NCBI GenBank assembly: GCA_025929595.1
Contig: JAICQA010000042.1
Span: 1 to 12,877, forward strand
DNA from: Xanthobacteraceae bacterium
Lineage (GTDB): Bacteria; Pseudomonadota; Alphaproteobacteria; Rhizobiales; Xanthobacteraceae
DNA length: 12,877 nucleotides
Direction: 5' to 3'
Both the position numbers and the translations under genes were made by a program. Below are positions 7,143 to 12,877 of this stretch, in pieces (position 1 is the stretch's first letter; every line of letters begins with the position of its first letter). The notes under the pieces are model-generated. The model ran no database searches and had not been told where the DNA came from. It saw only the letters and a program-made list of their open reading frames with translations.

Positions 7143-7898
7143 ATGGCCGCCGATCCCATTCATCAGTTCGAGATCAAGAAAATCGCGACGCTTGGCGAAA
7201 TCGGCGGCGTCGAAATCGCCTTCACCAATTCCGCGGCGTTCATGATTGCCGCCGTCATTTTCACAGCGGGCGGGCTCGTGCTCGCGACCGCAGGCCGTTC
7301 GCTGGTGCCCGGGCGCGTGCAGTCGGTGGCCGAGATCACCTATGAATTCGTGGCCGACATGGTGAGGTCGGCGACGGGCGACGAAGGGATGCGGAAGTTC
7401 TTCCCGCTCGTCTTCTCGCTGTTCAGCTTCATTCTCGTCCTCAACATGTTCGGGATGATCCCGGGCCTGTTCACGGTGACGAGCCATATCGTAATCACCG
7501 CGGTCCTCGCGTTGCTGGTCTTCTTCACAGTGATCGGCGTCGGCCTTTACAAGCACGGCTTCAGGTTCTTCCGGCTGTTCGTGCCGAGCGGCATCCCGAT
7601 CGTCATCATGCCGCTGATCGTGGCAATCGAGGTGATGTCGTTCCTGTCGCGCCCGATCTCGCACAGCGTGCGACTGTTCGCGAACATGCTCGCGGGCCAC
7701 ATCACGCTGAAGGTATTCGCCAGCTTCATCGTCATGCTCGGCGGCCTCGGCGCCGTCGGCTGGGCCGGCGCGATCCTGCCGCTCGGACTCACCACCGCAC
7801 TGATCGCGCTCGAGTTCCTCGTGGCCTTCCTGCAGGCCTACGTGTTCGCCATTCTCACCTGCATCTATCTCAACGATGCGCTTCATCCGGGCCACTGA
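7143..7898 (+). CDS. atpB: F0F1 ATP synthase subunit a
   Basis: This 251-aa integral membrane subunit provides the proton half-channels next to the c-ring. It has five or six hydrophobic helices. The diagnostic helix reads PISHSVRLFANMLAGH (171-186) with the essential arginine at R177 (E. coli R210 equivalent), and the last helix has LEFLVAFLQAYVFAIL with Q231 matching the E. coli Q252 position. The N-terminus DPIHQFEIK is typical of alphaproteobacterial AtpB. Length is normal (about 240-255). AGGA just upstream (7136-7139) is close to ATG 7143. It is the second gene of the F0 operon, 29 bp before atpE. Confidence 0.97.
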   Translation: MAADPIHQFEIKKIATLGEIGGVEIAFTNSAAFMIAAVIFTAGGLVLATAGRSLVPGRVQSVAEITYEFVADMVRSATGDEGMRKFFPLVFSLFSFILVLNMFGMIPGLFTVTSHIVITAVLALLVFFTVIGVGLYKHGFRFFRLFVPSGIPIVIMPLIVAIEVMSFLSRPISHSVRLFANMLAGHITLKVFASFIVMLGGLGAVGWAGAILPLGLTTALIALEFLVAFLQAYVFAILTCIYLNDALHPGH

Positions 7899-7927
7899 GC
7901 CCTAACAAACGAAAGAGGAGTCTTCAC

Positions 7928-8155
7928 ATGGATCCCATCGCCGCCAAGTACATCGGTGCCGGCATTGCTTGCATCGGAATGGGTGGCGCCGGCGTCGGCG
8001 TGGGTACGATCTTCGGCAACTACCTTGCCGCGGCTCTCCGCAATCCGTCGGCCGCGCAGGCGCAGTTCGGCAATCTGATTTTCGGCTTCGCCGTGACCGA
8101 AGCGCTCGGCATCTTCTCGCTGCTGATCGCGCTCCTGCTCCTGTTCGCGCTCTGA
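7928..8155 (+). CDS. atpE: F0F1 ATP synthase subunit c
   Basis: This 75-aa two-helix proteolipid forms the rotating c-ring. Helix 1 has the glycine-rich packing motif GMGGAGVGVG (17-26), the polar loop contains RNP (38-40), and helix 2 has GFAVTEALG with the proton-carrying carboxylate at E58. The residues around E58 lack the Q and ET pattern of sodium-binding rings, so protons are the expected ion. A strong AGGAG (7916-7920) sits 7 nt before ATG 7928, the best ribosome site of the operon; this fits the need for many c copies per complex. It is third in the operon, 13 bp before the b' gene. Confidence 0.97.
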   Translation: MDPIAAKYIGAGIACIGMGGAGVGVGTIFGNYLAAALRNPSAAQAQFGNLIFGFAVTEALGIFSLLIALLLLFAL

Positions 8156-8168
8156 TGCGGAATCGACC

Positions 8169-8720
8169 GTGACCTCAGCGGCATACGCTCAGAGCAAGAC
8201 CGGCACGGAAGTGCCGGGCGGGGCCGCCAAGGCGCCCTTCCCGCCCTTCAACCAGGACACGTTCGGATCGCAGCTCTTCTGGCTCGTGATCTGCTTCGTG
8301 GTGCTGTACGTGCTGCTGTCGCGCTGGGCGTTGCCGCGGCTCGCTTCGATCTTTGCGGCCAGGCAGGGACGGGTCGAGGGCGACCTTGAAGCCGCCAAGC
8401 GCCTGACTGCCGAAAGCGAAGCGGCGATCGAAGCCTACGAAAAGGCGCTGGCCGACGCCCGCGCCAAGGCGCAGGCGATCGCGGGCGAGACGCGGGCGGA
8501 ATTCTCCGCGAAGTCCGACGAGACCAAGCGCCGGCTGGAGGCCGAGCTTGCGGCCAAGCTATCGGAAGCCGAGCGCCAGATCGAAACCACCAAGAAGAGC
8601 GCCATGGCGAACGTGCGCGGCATCGCTGCCGATGCAGCGGGCGAAATCGTCAAGCGCCTCATCGGCGAGGCTCCCACCAAGCAATCGCTTGAGCGGGCGG
8701 TCGACACAGCCCTGCACTGA
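8169..8720 (+). CDS. atpF2: F0F1 ATP synthase subunit b' (peripheral stalk)
   Basis: This 183-aa protein starts at GTG 8169. A short hydrophilic N-terminal stretch with FPPFNQDTFGSQLFWLVICF leads into one membrane helix (about 35-55), then a long Ala/Glu/Lys/Arg coiled coil (about 65-165) forming the outer stalk that holds F1 against rotation. The N-terminal extension and the FNQDTFGSQLFWL form mark it as b', the diverged duplicate of b found in alphaproteobacteria, cyanobacteria and plastids; b and b' form a heterodimer. No ATG is available near the start; the ribosome site (GCGGA at 8158-8162) is weak, so expression may rely on coupling to atpE 13 bp upstream. It is 8 bp before atpF. The symbol varies between databases (atpF2, atpG, atpX). 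Confidence 0.93.
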   Translation: MTSAAYAQSKTGTEVPGGAAKAPFPPFNQDTFGSQLFWLVICFVVLYVLLSRWALPRLASIFAARQGRVEGDLEAAKRLTAESEAAIEAYEKALADARAKAQAIAGETRAEFSAKSDETKRRLEAELAAKLSEAERQIETTKKSAMANVRGIAADAAGEIVKRLIGEAPTKQSLERAVDTALH

Positions 8721-8728
8721 GGTTGACG

Positions 8729-9220
8729 ATGTCCCTGCTCCAATCGGTCGATTTCTGGGTCGCGGTCGCCTTCGTTCTGTTCATCGCCATCGTTTGGCGT
8801 GCGGGCGCGTTCGGTGCGATCGCTTCCGCGATCGACGACCGCACGGCGCGCATCCGCCGCGAACTCGACGAGGCGCGCAAGTTGCGCGACGAAGCAGAGA
8901 AGGTGCTTGCGGAGTACAAAAGGAAGCGCAGCGAAGCGGATTTGGAGGCCAAGGCCATCGTCGACGCCGCTAAGAGCGAGGCGCAGGAGATCGCCGCTGA
9001 AGCCGCGCGCCGCATGGAAGAATTCGTCGCGCGCCGCACCAAGCTCGCCGAGACGAAGATCGCTCAAGCCGAAGCACAGGCGGTCGCCGACGTGCGGACC
9101 GCCGCGGCCGAGACCGCCGTGCGCGCCGCCGAGCGCGTGCTCGGCGAGACGGTCAAGGGCAAGACCGCCGAAGACCTGATCTCCGGCGCGATCAAGGACG
9201 TGAAGGGCCGGCTGGGCTGA
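8729..9220 (+). CDS. atpF: F0F1 ATP synthase subunit b (peripheral stalk)
   Basis: This 163-aa protein begins MSLLQSVDFWVAVAFVLF with one membrane helix near residues 8-24. RAGAFGAIASAIDDR follows, then a long charged coiled coil to the C-terminus, the architecture of subunit b; together with b' it makes the peripheral stalk. ATG 8729 is preferred over the in-frame TTG at 8723 because GAGG (8719-8722) is 6 nt upstream of the ATG. It is the last gene of the F0 operon and is followed by a strong terminator. The F1 genes are not here, as is usual for alphaproteobacteria, where F0 and F1 operons are separate. Confidence 0.95.
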   Translation: MSLLQSVDFWVAVAFVLFIAIVWRAGAFGAIASAIDDRTARIRRELDEARKLRDEAEKVLAEYKRKRSEADLEAKAIVDAAKSEAQEIAAEAARRMEEFVARRTKLAETKIAQAEAQAVADVRTAAAETAVRAAERVLGETVKGKTAEDLISGAIKDVKGRLG

Positions 9221-9255
9221 GCCTCAGGCGCCGCCCCCCTCTTTCTAAAAGTTTT

Positions 9256-9286
9256 CGGCCCGCGAACCTGGTTCGCGGGCCGTTTT
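9256..9286 (+). terminator. Rho-independent terminator of the atp F0 operon
   Basis: CGGCCCGCGAAC (9256-9267), loop CTG, GTTCGCGGGCCG (9271-9282), then TTTT (9283-9286). The 12-bp stem is perfect, with a 3-nt loop and high GC, 35 bp after the atpF stop. In the opposite direction the stem is followed by AAAACTTTT, so it may also partly stop transcription arriving from the convergent lipoprotein-like gene. Confidence 0.9.
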
Positions 9287-9297
9287 ACTTCCAGCAG

Positions 9298-10071
9298 CTA
9301 CTTCGTGTGACCCGGCGGCGGCGCGAACACGCCCGGCGGGGGCGCGGGTGGCGGCTCGAACTGCGGCTGCGACTTGGCAGGCGGCGGCGACGCGGGCTTG
9401 GCGGGGGGCGGTGGCGCCGCCGGCTTGGCTGCCTGCGGCGCGGGCCGCGGCTTTGGCTTGGCCTTCGGCGCCGGTCGCGACGCGGCGGCGGCACCCTGCG
9501 GATCGAAGCCGACATACACGATGTAATTGCCGATCTCGCGGTTGGCCGGCATCGGGAAGGTCAGGTCGTCTTCGACGATACTGAACACAGCCTGGCTCGC
9601 GCCCTCGGGGACCGACACCTCGACGTTATAGAACTTGCTCCAGAGCGGCTTCGGCTGCGGGCCTTCAGCAACAAGCGCCATCCGGATCGGGACCTTCACG
9701 TTGCCCGGCCCGCCCTTGGGTCCGACCAGGAGGCGCCCTTCGACGCCGACGCGCATGGTCATGGTCTCGCCGAGGATCGCGCATTCGCGCACAAGCTGGC
9801 CAAGCGAGCCCTGATAGCGCACGTCGGTGGCCTTGCCGCCGGACGGCAGTTGCCATGCGGACGCGCCGGAGCGGATGGTGACGCCGGGGCACTCGATGTC
9901 GCTCGGCTGACCCTGTTGAGTCGCGCGCACCGTCGCGCCCGCGCCCTTGGAATCACCGATCGGCCCGAGCGGCGCTTCGACGGTCGCGCAACTGCCGACA
10001 ATAAGGCCGGCAAAAACCAGGGCGAGGCCCGTTTCGTGCGGCTTGAGACGCCGAACCGGCTTCTTACGCAT
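9298..10071 (-). CDS. Uncharacterised lipoprotein-like envelope protein with Pro/Ala/Lys-rich C-terminal tail
   Basis: This 257-aa protein is one I do not recognise as a named family. The start ATG 10071 has a strong GGGGGAG upstream. The basic N-terminus (MRKKPVRRLK) leads to a hydrophobic stretch and VGSC with C28, a plausible lipobox, so the mature protein may be lipidated and held in the periplasm. The central domain (about 55-190) looks beta-rich with C61 (ECPGV) and C97 (RECAI), which could form a disulfide. It contains an evenly spaced VPEGASQAVFSIVEDDLTFP segment (154-173) and GNYIVYVGFDP. The tail (about 194-257) is low-complexity Pro/Ala/Lys and probably disordered. It is convergent with the atp operon and lies 81 bp downstream of the M16 genes on the same strand. 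Codon use and GC match its surroundings, so it looks resident. The function is unknown. Confidence 0.75.
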   Translation of the reverse strand: MRKKPVRRLKPHETGLALVFAGLIVGSCATVEAPLGPIGDSKGAGATVRATQQGQPSDIECPGVTIRSGASAWQLPSGGKATDVRYQGSLGQLVRECAILGETMTMRVGVEGRLLVGPKGGPGNVKVPIRMALVAEGPQPKPLWSKFYNVEVSVPEGASQAVFSIVEDDLTFPMPANREIGNYIVYVGFDPQGAAAASRPAPKAKPKPRPAPQAAKPAAPPPPAKPASPPPAKSQPQFEPPPAPPPGVFAPPPGHTK

Positions 10072-10112
10072 TGCTGCTCCCCCTACCCGGATCTGATTTC
10101 CGTCCGCTCAAT

Positions 10113-10142
10113 CTTATAGCAGCGCAGCCTTGAGAGGCGAAA
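10113..10142 (-). promoter_or_regulatory. Possible promoter of the lipoprotein-like gene
   Basis: On the minus strand CTATAA (10114-10119) is a good rhizobial -10 (five of six to CTATAT). The -35 at the right distance, TTTCGC (10137-10142), is weak. It would give a leader of about 35 nt. The lipoprotein-like gene could equally be transcribed from the upstream M16 genes, since there is no convincing terminator in the 81-bp gap. Confidence 0.3.
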
Positions 10143-10152
10143 CCGGGCCCGG

Positions 10153-11505
10153 TCATCCACGCGTCGCGGGCGCTGCGGGACGCGCGGGCTCGGGCGCGAG
10201 ATCGGGACGGCCGACCAGCGTTACCAGCATTTTTGCGTCGGTGAGAAAGCGATTTGCGGCACGTTTTACGTCTTCCGCCGTTACCGCTTCGATCAGGCCG
10301 TTCCGGCGGTCGATATAGTCGATACCGAGATTTTCAAGCTGGATTTCGAGCAACTGCCCCGCGATCTTGCTCGACGAATCGAAACGGAGCGGGAACGAGC
10401 CGATCAGATAGCTCTTGGCCTTCGCCAGTTCTTCGGCAGTCGGACCTTTCTCGGCGATTTCCCTGATTTCCCCAAGAATAATCGAGAGCGATTCCGCGGC
10501 GCGGTCGTTTCGGGTCGAAACGCCGCCCATGAACAGGCCGCTGTGATCCATCGGCGCAAGATAGCTGTAGACCGAATAGGCGAGGCCCCGCTTCTCACGC
10601 ACCTCTCGATAAAGACGGGATGAGAAGCTGCCGCCGCCGAGGATGTGATTGAGCACATAGGCCGGGACGAAGTCGGGATCGGCGCGCTTGAGGCCGCGGC
10701 CGCCGAACATGACGACGGTCTGCGGCACGTCCATCTCGATCACGTCCCGTTCGCCGACGTTTTGCGGAGCCGCATCCTTCACCGGCGCAAGCTTCGCCTT
10801 GGCGGGAAGTCGTGCAAAGGCCAGATCGACGAGGCGCGCGGCGCTCGCCGAATCCATCGCGCCGATCGTCGCAATTTTCAGATTGTCGCGCGCGAACGTA
10901 TCGCGATGCATGGCGCGCAGGTCGTCCATGCCGACCTTCGCCGCCGATTCAAGCGAGCCGCGCTGCGGCGTTCCATAGGGGTGGTTGGGAAAGGCGCGGG
11001 CAAACCAGCGATCATGCGCCACGTCGCCGGGATCGGTCATACGGCGGCGGATATGGGCGAGCGTCCCGCCGCGAATGCGCTCGACGGCGTCGGCGTCGAA
11101 GCGCGGCTTGGTGAGCGCGAGATTGAGCAGGCCAAAGGCCTCGTCGCTGTTCTCGACCAGCGTCTTCAACGAGCCGCGCGTCGTGTCGCGATGAGCGGAA
11201 AACGACATCACGATCGCCCGCTCCTCCAGCCGCTGCTGAAATCCGCGTGCGTCGAGATCGCCGGCGCCCTCGTCGAGGAGCGCCGCCATCATGCTGGCGG
11301 TGCCGGCCTTGTCGGCCGGGTCCTGCGTGCTGCCGCCACGGAAGGCGAATTCCATCGAGATCATCGGCAACGTGTCGTCGCGCACGTGCCAGAATTCGAT
11401 TCCTCCCGGCGTCGTCACGCGTTCGATCTTGGCCGCCATGGAGGCGACGGCGGAGGCAACAGTGAGGGCGACAGCGGTCATGATGGTGACGATCGTTCGT
11501 TTCAC
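10153..11505 (-). CDS. M16B family peptidase-like protein lacking the HxxEH motif (non-catalytic partner)
   Basis: This 450-aa protein takes GTG 11505 as start: it overlaps the upstream TGA by 4 bp (GTGA), has GGAG 8 nt upstream, and opens directly with a signal peptide, KRTIVTIMTAVALTVASAV, ending near residue 25 (MAA/KIE). The fold is clearly M16: FRGGSTQDPADKAGTA near the N-terminus, PNHPYGTPQRGS (about 173-184), and the C-terminal block GGGSFSSRLYREVREKRGLAYSVYSY (289-314). At the place of the zinc motif it reads SMMAA (71-75), so all three HxxEH residues are replaced and it should not bind zinc. In known bacterial and mitochondrial M16B pairs such a subunit dimerises with the HxxEH one and helps bind substrate, the SRLYR...GLAY region supplying substrate-contact Arg/Tyr. 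It probably works as a heterodimer with the adjacent gene's product in the periplasm. Confidence 0.9.
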   Translation of the reverse strand: MKRTIVTIMTAVALTVASAVASMAAKIERVTTPGGIEFWHVRDDTLPMISMEFAFRGGSTQDPADKAGTASMMAALLDEGAGDLDARGFQQRLEERAIVMSFSAHRDTTRGSLKTLVENSDEAFGLLNLALTKPRFDADAVERIRGGTLAHIRRRMTDPGDVAHDRWFARAFPNHPYGTPQRGSLESAAKVGMDDLRAMHRDTFARDNLKIATIGAMDSASAARLVDLAFARLPAKAKLAPVKDAAPQNVGERDVIEMDVPQTVVMFGGRGLKRADPDFVPAYVLNHILGGGSFSSRLYREVREKRGLAYSVYSYLAPMDHSGLFMGGVSTRNDRAAESLSIILGEIREIAEKGPTAEELAKAKSYLIGSFPLRFDSSSKIAGQLLEIQLENLGIDYIDRRNGLIEAVTAEDVKRAANRFLTDAKMLVTLVGRPDLAPEPARPAAPATRG

Positions 11506-12863
11506 GAAGGCTTCTCCGTCTTCGGCGCCGCCGGCAGGAGGCGGCTTGTAACGGAGCGGCGCAGCTCCAGCCACTTGCGCGCGGCCTCGCGCACGGTTTC
11601 CGGGCGCACTTCACGAATGCGATCGGGCCAGGTTCTGATCTGCTCGACGGTCGAACCGGTTGTCATGCCGGCGCCGTACATGCGCGCGAGCCGCGACTGG
11701 TTGTCCTGCGCATAAACGGAGTCCGCGATCAGGCGGGTCTTGGCGCGCTCAAGTTCGGCGCTTTCGACACCTTCGGCCACGACCTTTGCGAGAACGCCGT
11801 CGATCGCGGTTTCGAGCGCGTCGAGCGAAGTGCCGGGGCGCGGCGTCGCGTAAACCCCGAAGCGTCCCTTGTCGAGCGCCGTGCCTTGGTACCAGGCGCC
11901 GGCGTTGACCGCGACCTGCTGCTCCACCACGAGCGCCCGATAGAGGCGGCTCAGCGAGCCCGAGCCGAGAATATGCGCCAAGACATCGAGCGCCTCGGCC
12001 TCGCCAACCGCCGCGTTTGCATAGGAAGGAGCCAGGTAATAGCGCGAAAGCTGCGGCTGCCTGACGCGCGGGTCGGTCAATTCCACGCGCCGCTGCGCGC
12101 GCGGCTCGGGCTCTTCCGGGCGGACGCGCGGATTGATGCTCGTTCCAGCCGGGATGGCACCGTAGGTCTTTTCGGCGAGGGTGCGCACTTCGTCCGCGCT
12201 GACGTCACCCGCGACAATCAAGATCGCGTTGTTTGGCGCGTAATGCACACGATAGAAATCGAGCGCGTCCTGCCGGTTGAGCGCACGGATTTCGTGCTCC
12301 CAGCCGATCACCGGCTTGCCGTACGGATGATTGGCGAAAAGAGCGGCCTGCGCCGCTTCGGACAGGATCGCCGACGGGTCGCTGTCGGTGCGCGAGCGGC
12401 GTTCTTCGAGCACGACATCGCGCTCCGGCAGCACGTTCGCGTCGGTGAGAACGAGGCCGGTCATGCGGTCGGCCTCGAATTCCATCAGCATCGGCAGATG
12501 CTCTTTCGCCACGCGCTGGAAATAGGCGGTGTAGTCCTGCGACGTGAATGCGTTTTCCTGGCCGCCGATCTCCGCAAGCACCTTCGAGAAGCGTCCGCTC
12601 GGATTCTTCTTCGTCCCCTTGAACATCAGATGCTCTAGGAAATGCGCGATGCCCGTCTTGCCCGCCTCCTCATCGGCCGAGCCGACGCGGTACCAGACCA
12701 TGTGCGTGACCACCGGCGTGCGCCGGTCCGGGATGACGACCACTTCCATTCCGTTCTCGAGCTTGAAATGGGAGATATCGGGGCCGGCGATCGCTTCCGC
12801 GATGCGCGGCGTGGCCAGCGCTGCCGAACCGGCAACGGCCACAGCGGCAAGTGTGCTCATCAT
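11502..12863 (-). CDS. M16B family zinc metallopeptidase (catalytic partner), start possibly outside window
   Basis: This 453-aa protein, read from ATG 12863, contains the inverted zinc motif H74-F-L-E77-H78 in GIAHFLEHLMFKGT. The third ligand is most likely E154 in VVLEERRSRTDSDP, at the spacing of mitochondrial processing peptidase beta (76 residues after the second His). Other M16 blocks are GGQENAFTSQDYTAYF (100-115), NHPYGKPVIGWEHEI and the second-domain GSGSLSRLYRAL. The N-terminus is hydrophobic and Ala-rich (STLAAVAVAGSAALA), a likely signal peptide, so it should act in the periplasm on peptides or unfolded proteins. The frame remains open upstream to the window edge (TPRR before the first Met), and the spacing of the nearest purine-rich site to ATG 12863 is poor, so the true start may be further out. 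It is followed by a non-catalytic M16 partner with a GTGA overlap. Confidence 0.93.
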   Translation of the reverse strand: MMSTLAAVAVAGSAALATPRIAEAIAGPDISHFKLENGMEVVVIPDRRTPVVTHMVWYRVGSADEEAGKTGIAHFLEHLMFKGTKKNPSGRFSKVLAEIGGQENAFTSQDYTAYFQRVAKEHLPMLMEFEADRMTGLVLTDANVLPERDVVLEERRSRTDSDPSAILSEAAQAALFANHPYGKPVIGWEHEIRALNRQDALDFYRVHYAPNNAILIVAGDVSADEVRTLAEKTYGAIPAGTSINPRVRPEEPEPRAQRRVELTDPRVRQPQLSRYYLAPSYANAAVGEAEALDVLAHILGSGSLSRLYRALVVEQQVAVNAGAWYQGTALDKGRFGVYATPRPGTSLDALETAIDGVLAKVVAEGVESAELERAKTRLIADSVYAQDNQSRLARMYGAGMTTGSTVEQIRTWPDRIREVRPETVREAARKWLELRRSVTSRLLPAAPKTEKPS

Positions 12864-12877
12864 TCGCCTTGGCGTCA

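Noticed and set aside
6699..7895. 398-codon minus-strand frame over atpI/atpB, rich in His/Glu/Asp/Arg
   Set aside because: It is opposite two secure atp genes. The charged composition is the reverse complement of membrane-helix codons.
9300..9500. GC-rich repetitive stretch that looks like tandem repeats
   Set aside because: It is the Pro/Ala/Lys codon run of the lipoprotein-like protein's tail, without a fixed repeat unit.
10142..10153. Perfect palindrome ACCGGGCCCGGT at the 3' end of the non-catalytic M16 gene
   Set aside because: It has no loop and no T-tract, so it cannot act as a normal terminator hairpin. A GC-rich 12-bp palindrome is not unusual here.
10645..11715. 356-codon plus-strand frame over the non-catalytic M16 gene
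   Set aside because: It is antisense to a gene with clear M16 family blocks and has no recognisable domain.
1..12877. Search for CRISPR, tRNA, rRNA, insertion sequences, phage or defence genes
   Set aside because: No regularly spaced repeats, cloverleaf, transposase, integrase or defence-type domains were seen on either strand. The genes are housekeeping with uniform composition.

Overview
The window is high-GC chromosomal DNA with the gene content and order of an alphaproteobacterium, most likely of the order Hyphomicrobiales (Rhizobiales; Bradyrhizobium/Xanthobacteraceae-like). The grounds are a split b/b' ATP synthase F0 operon standing apart from any F1 genes, the order mutY / DUF721 / DsbA-like / smc, an Ala/Glu/Arg-rich SMC with an alphaproteobacterial-type hinge, and an intergenic palindrome bounded by GTCATTCCGGGG / CCCCGGAATGAC. 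The taxonomic call is inferred from gene order and protein character, not from a database search.

Left part (1-2861). A monovalent cation:proton antiporter (CPA2 type, N-terminal 131 residues only) and mutY (adenine DNA glycosylase) lie on the minus strand. Divergent from mutY, with only about 27 bp between start codons, is a DUF721/DciA-like protein on the plus strand. It is followed by an exported DsbA-family thiol oxidoreductase with a Tat-like signal peptide.

Middle (2862-9297). A full-length smc (1148 aa) is followed by a roughly 340-bp non-coding gap. That gap holds a nested palindromic repeat and then a good housekeeping-type promoter for the five-gene F0 operon atpI-atpB-atpE-atpF' (b')-atpF (b). 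The operon ends in a perfect 12-bp stem rho-independent terminator.

Right part (9298-12877), all minus strand. Tandem M16B peptidase genes come first in transcription order: one with intact HFLEH zinc motif, then one lacking it, overlapping by GTGA. They are followed by an unrecognised lipoprotein-like protein with a Pro/Ala/Lys-rich tail, whose 3' end converges on the atp terminator.

The genes form a housekeeping neighbourhood: base-excision repair, a probable replication-helicase-loader relative, chromosome condensation, envelope thiol chemistry, the proton channel of ATP synthase and envelope proteolysis. I see no phage, insertion sequence, CRISPR, tRNA, rRNA or defence system. The points most worth a second look are the shortened SMC hinge without a Gly-rich TGG-type end, the nested intergenic repeat, the shared promoter-like words upstream of the DsbA-like gene and atpI, and the unknown lipoprotein beside the M16 pair.
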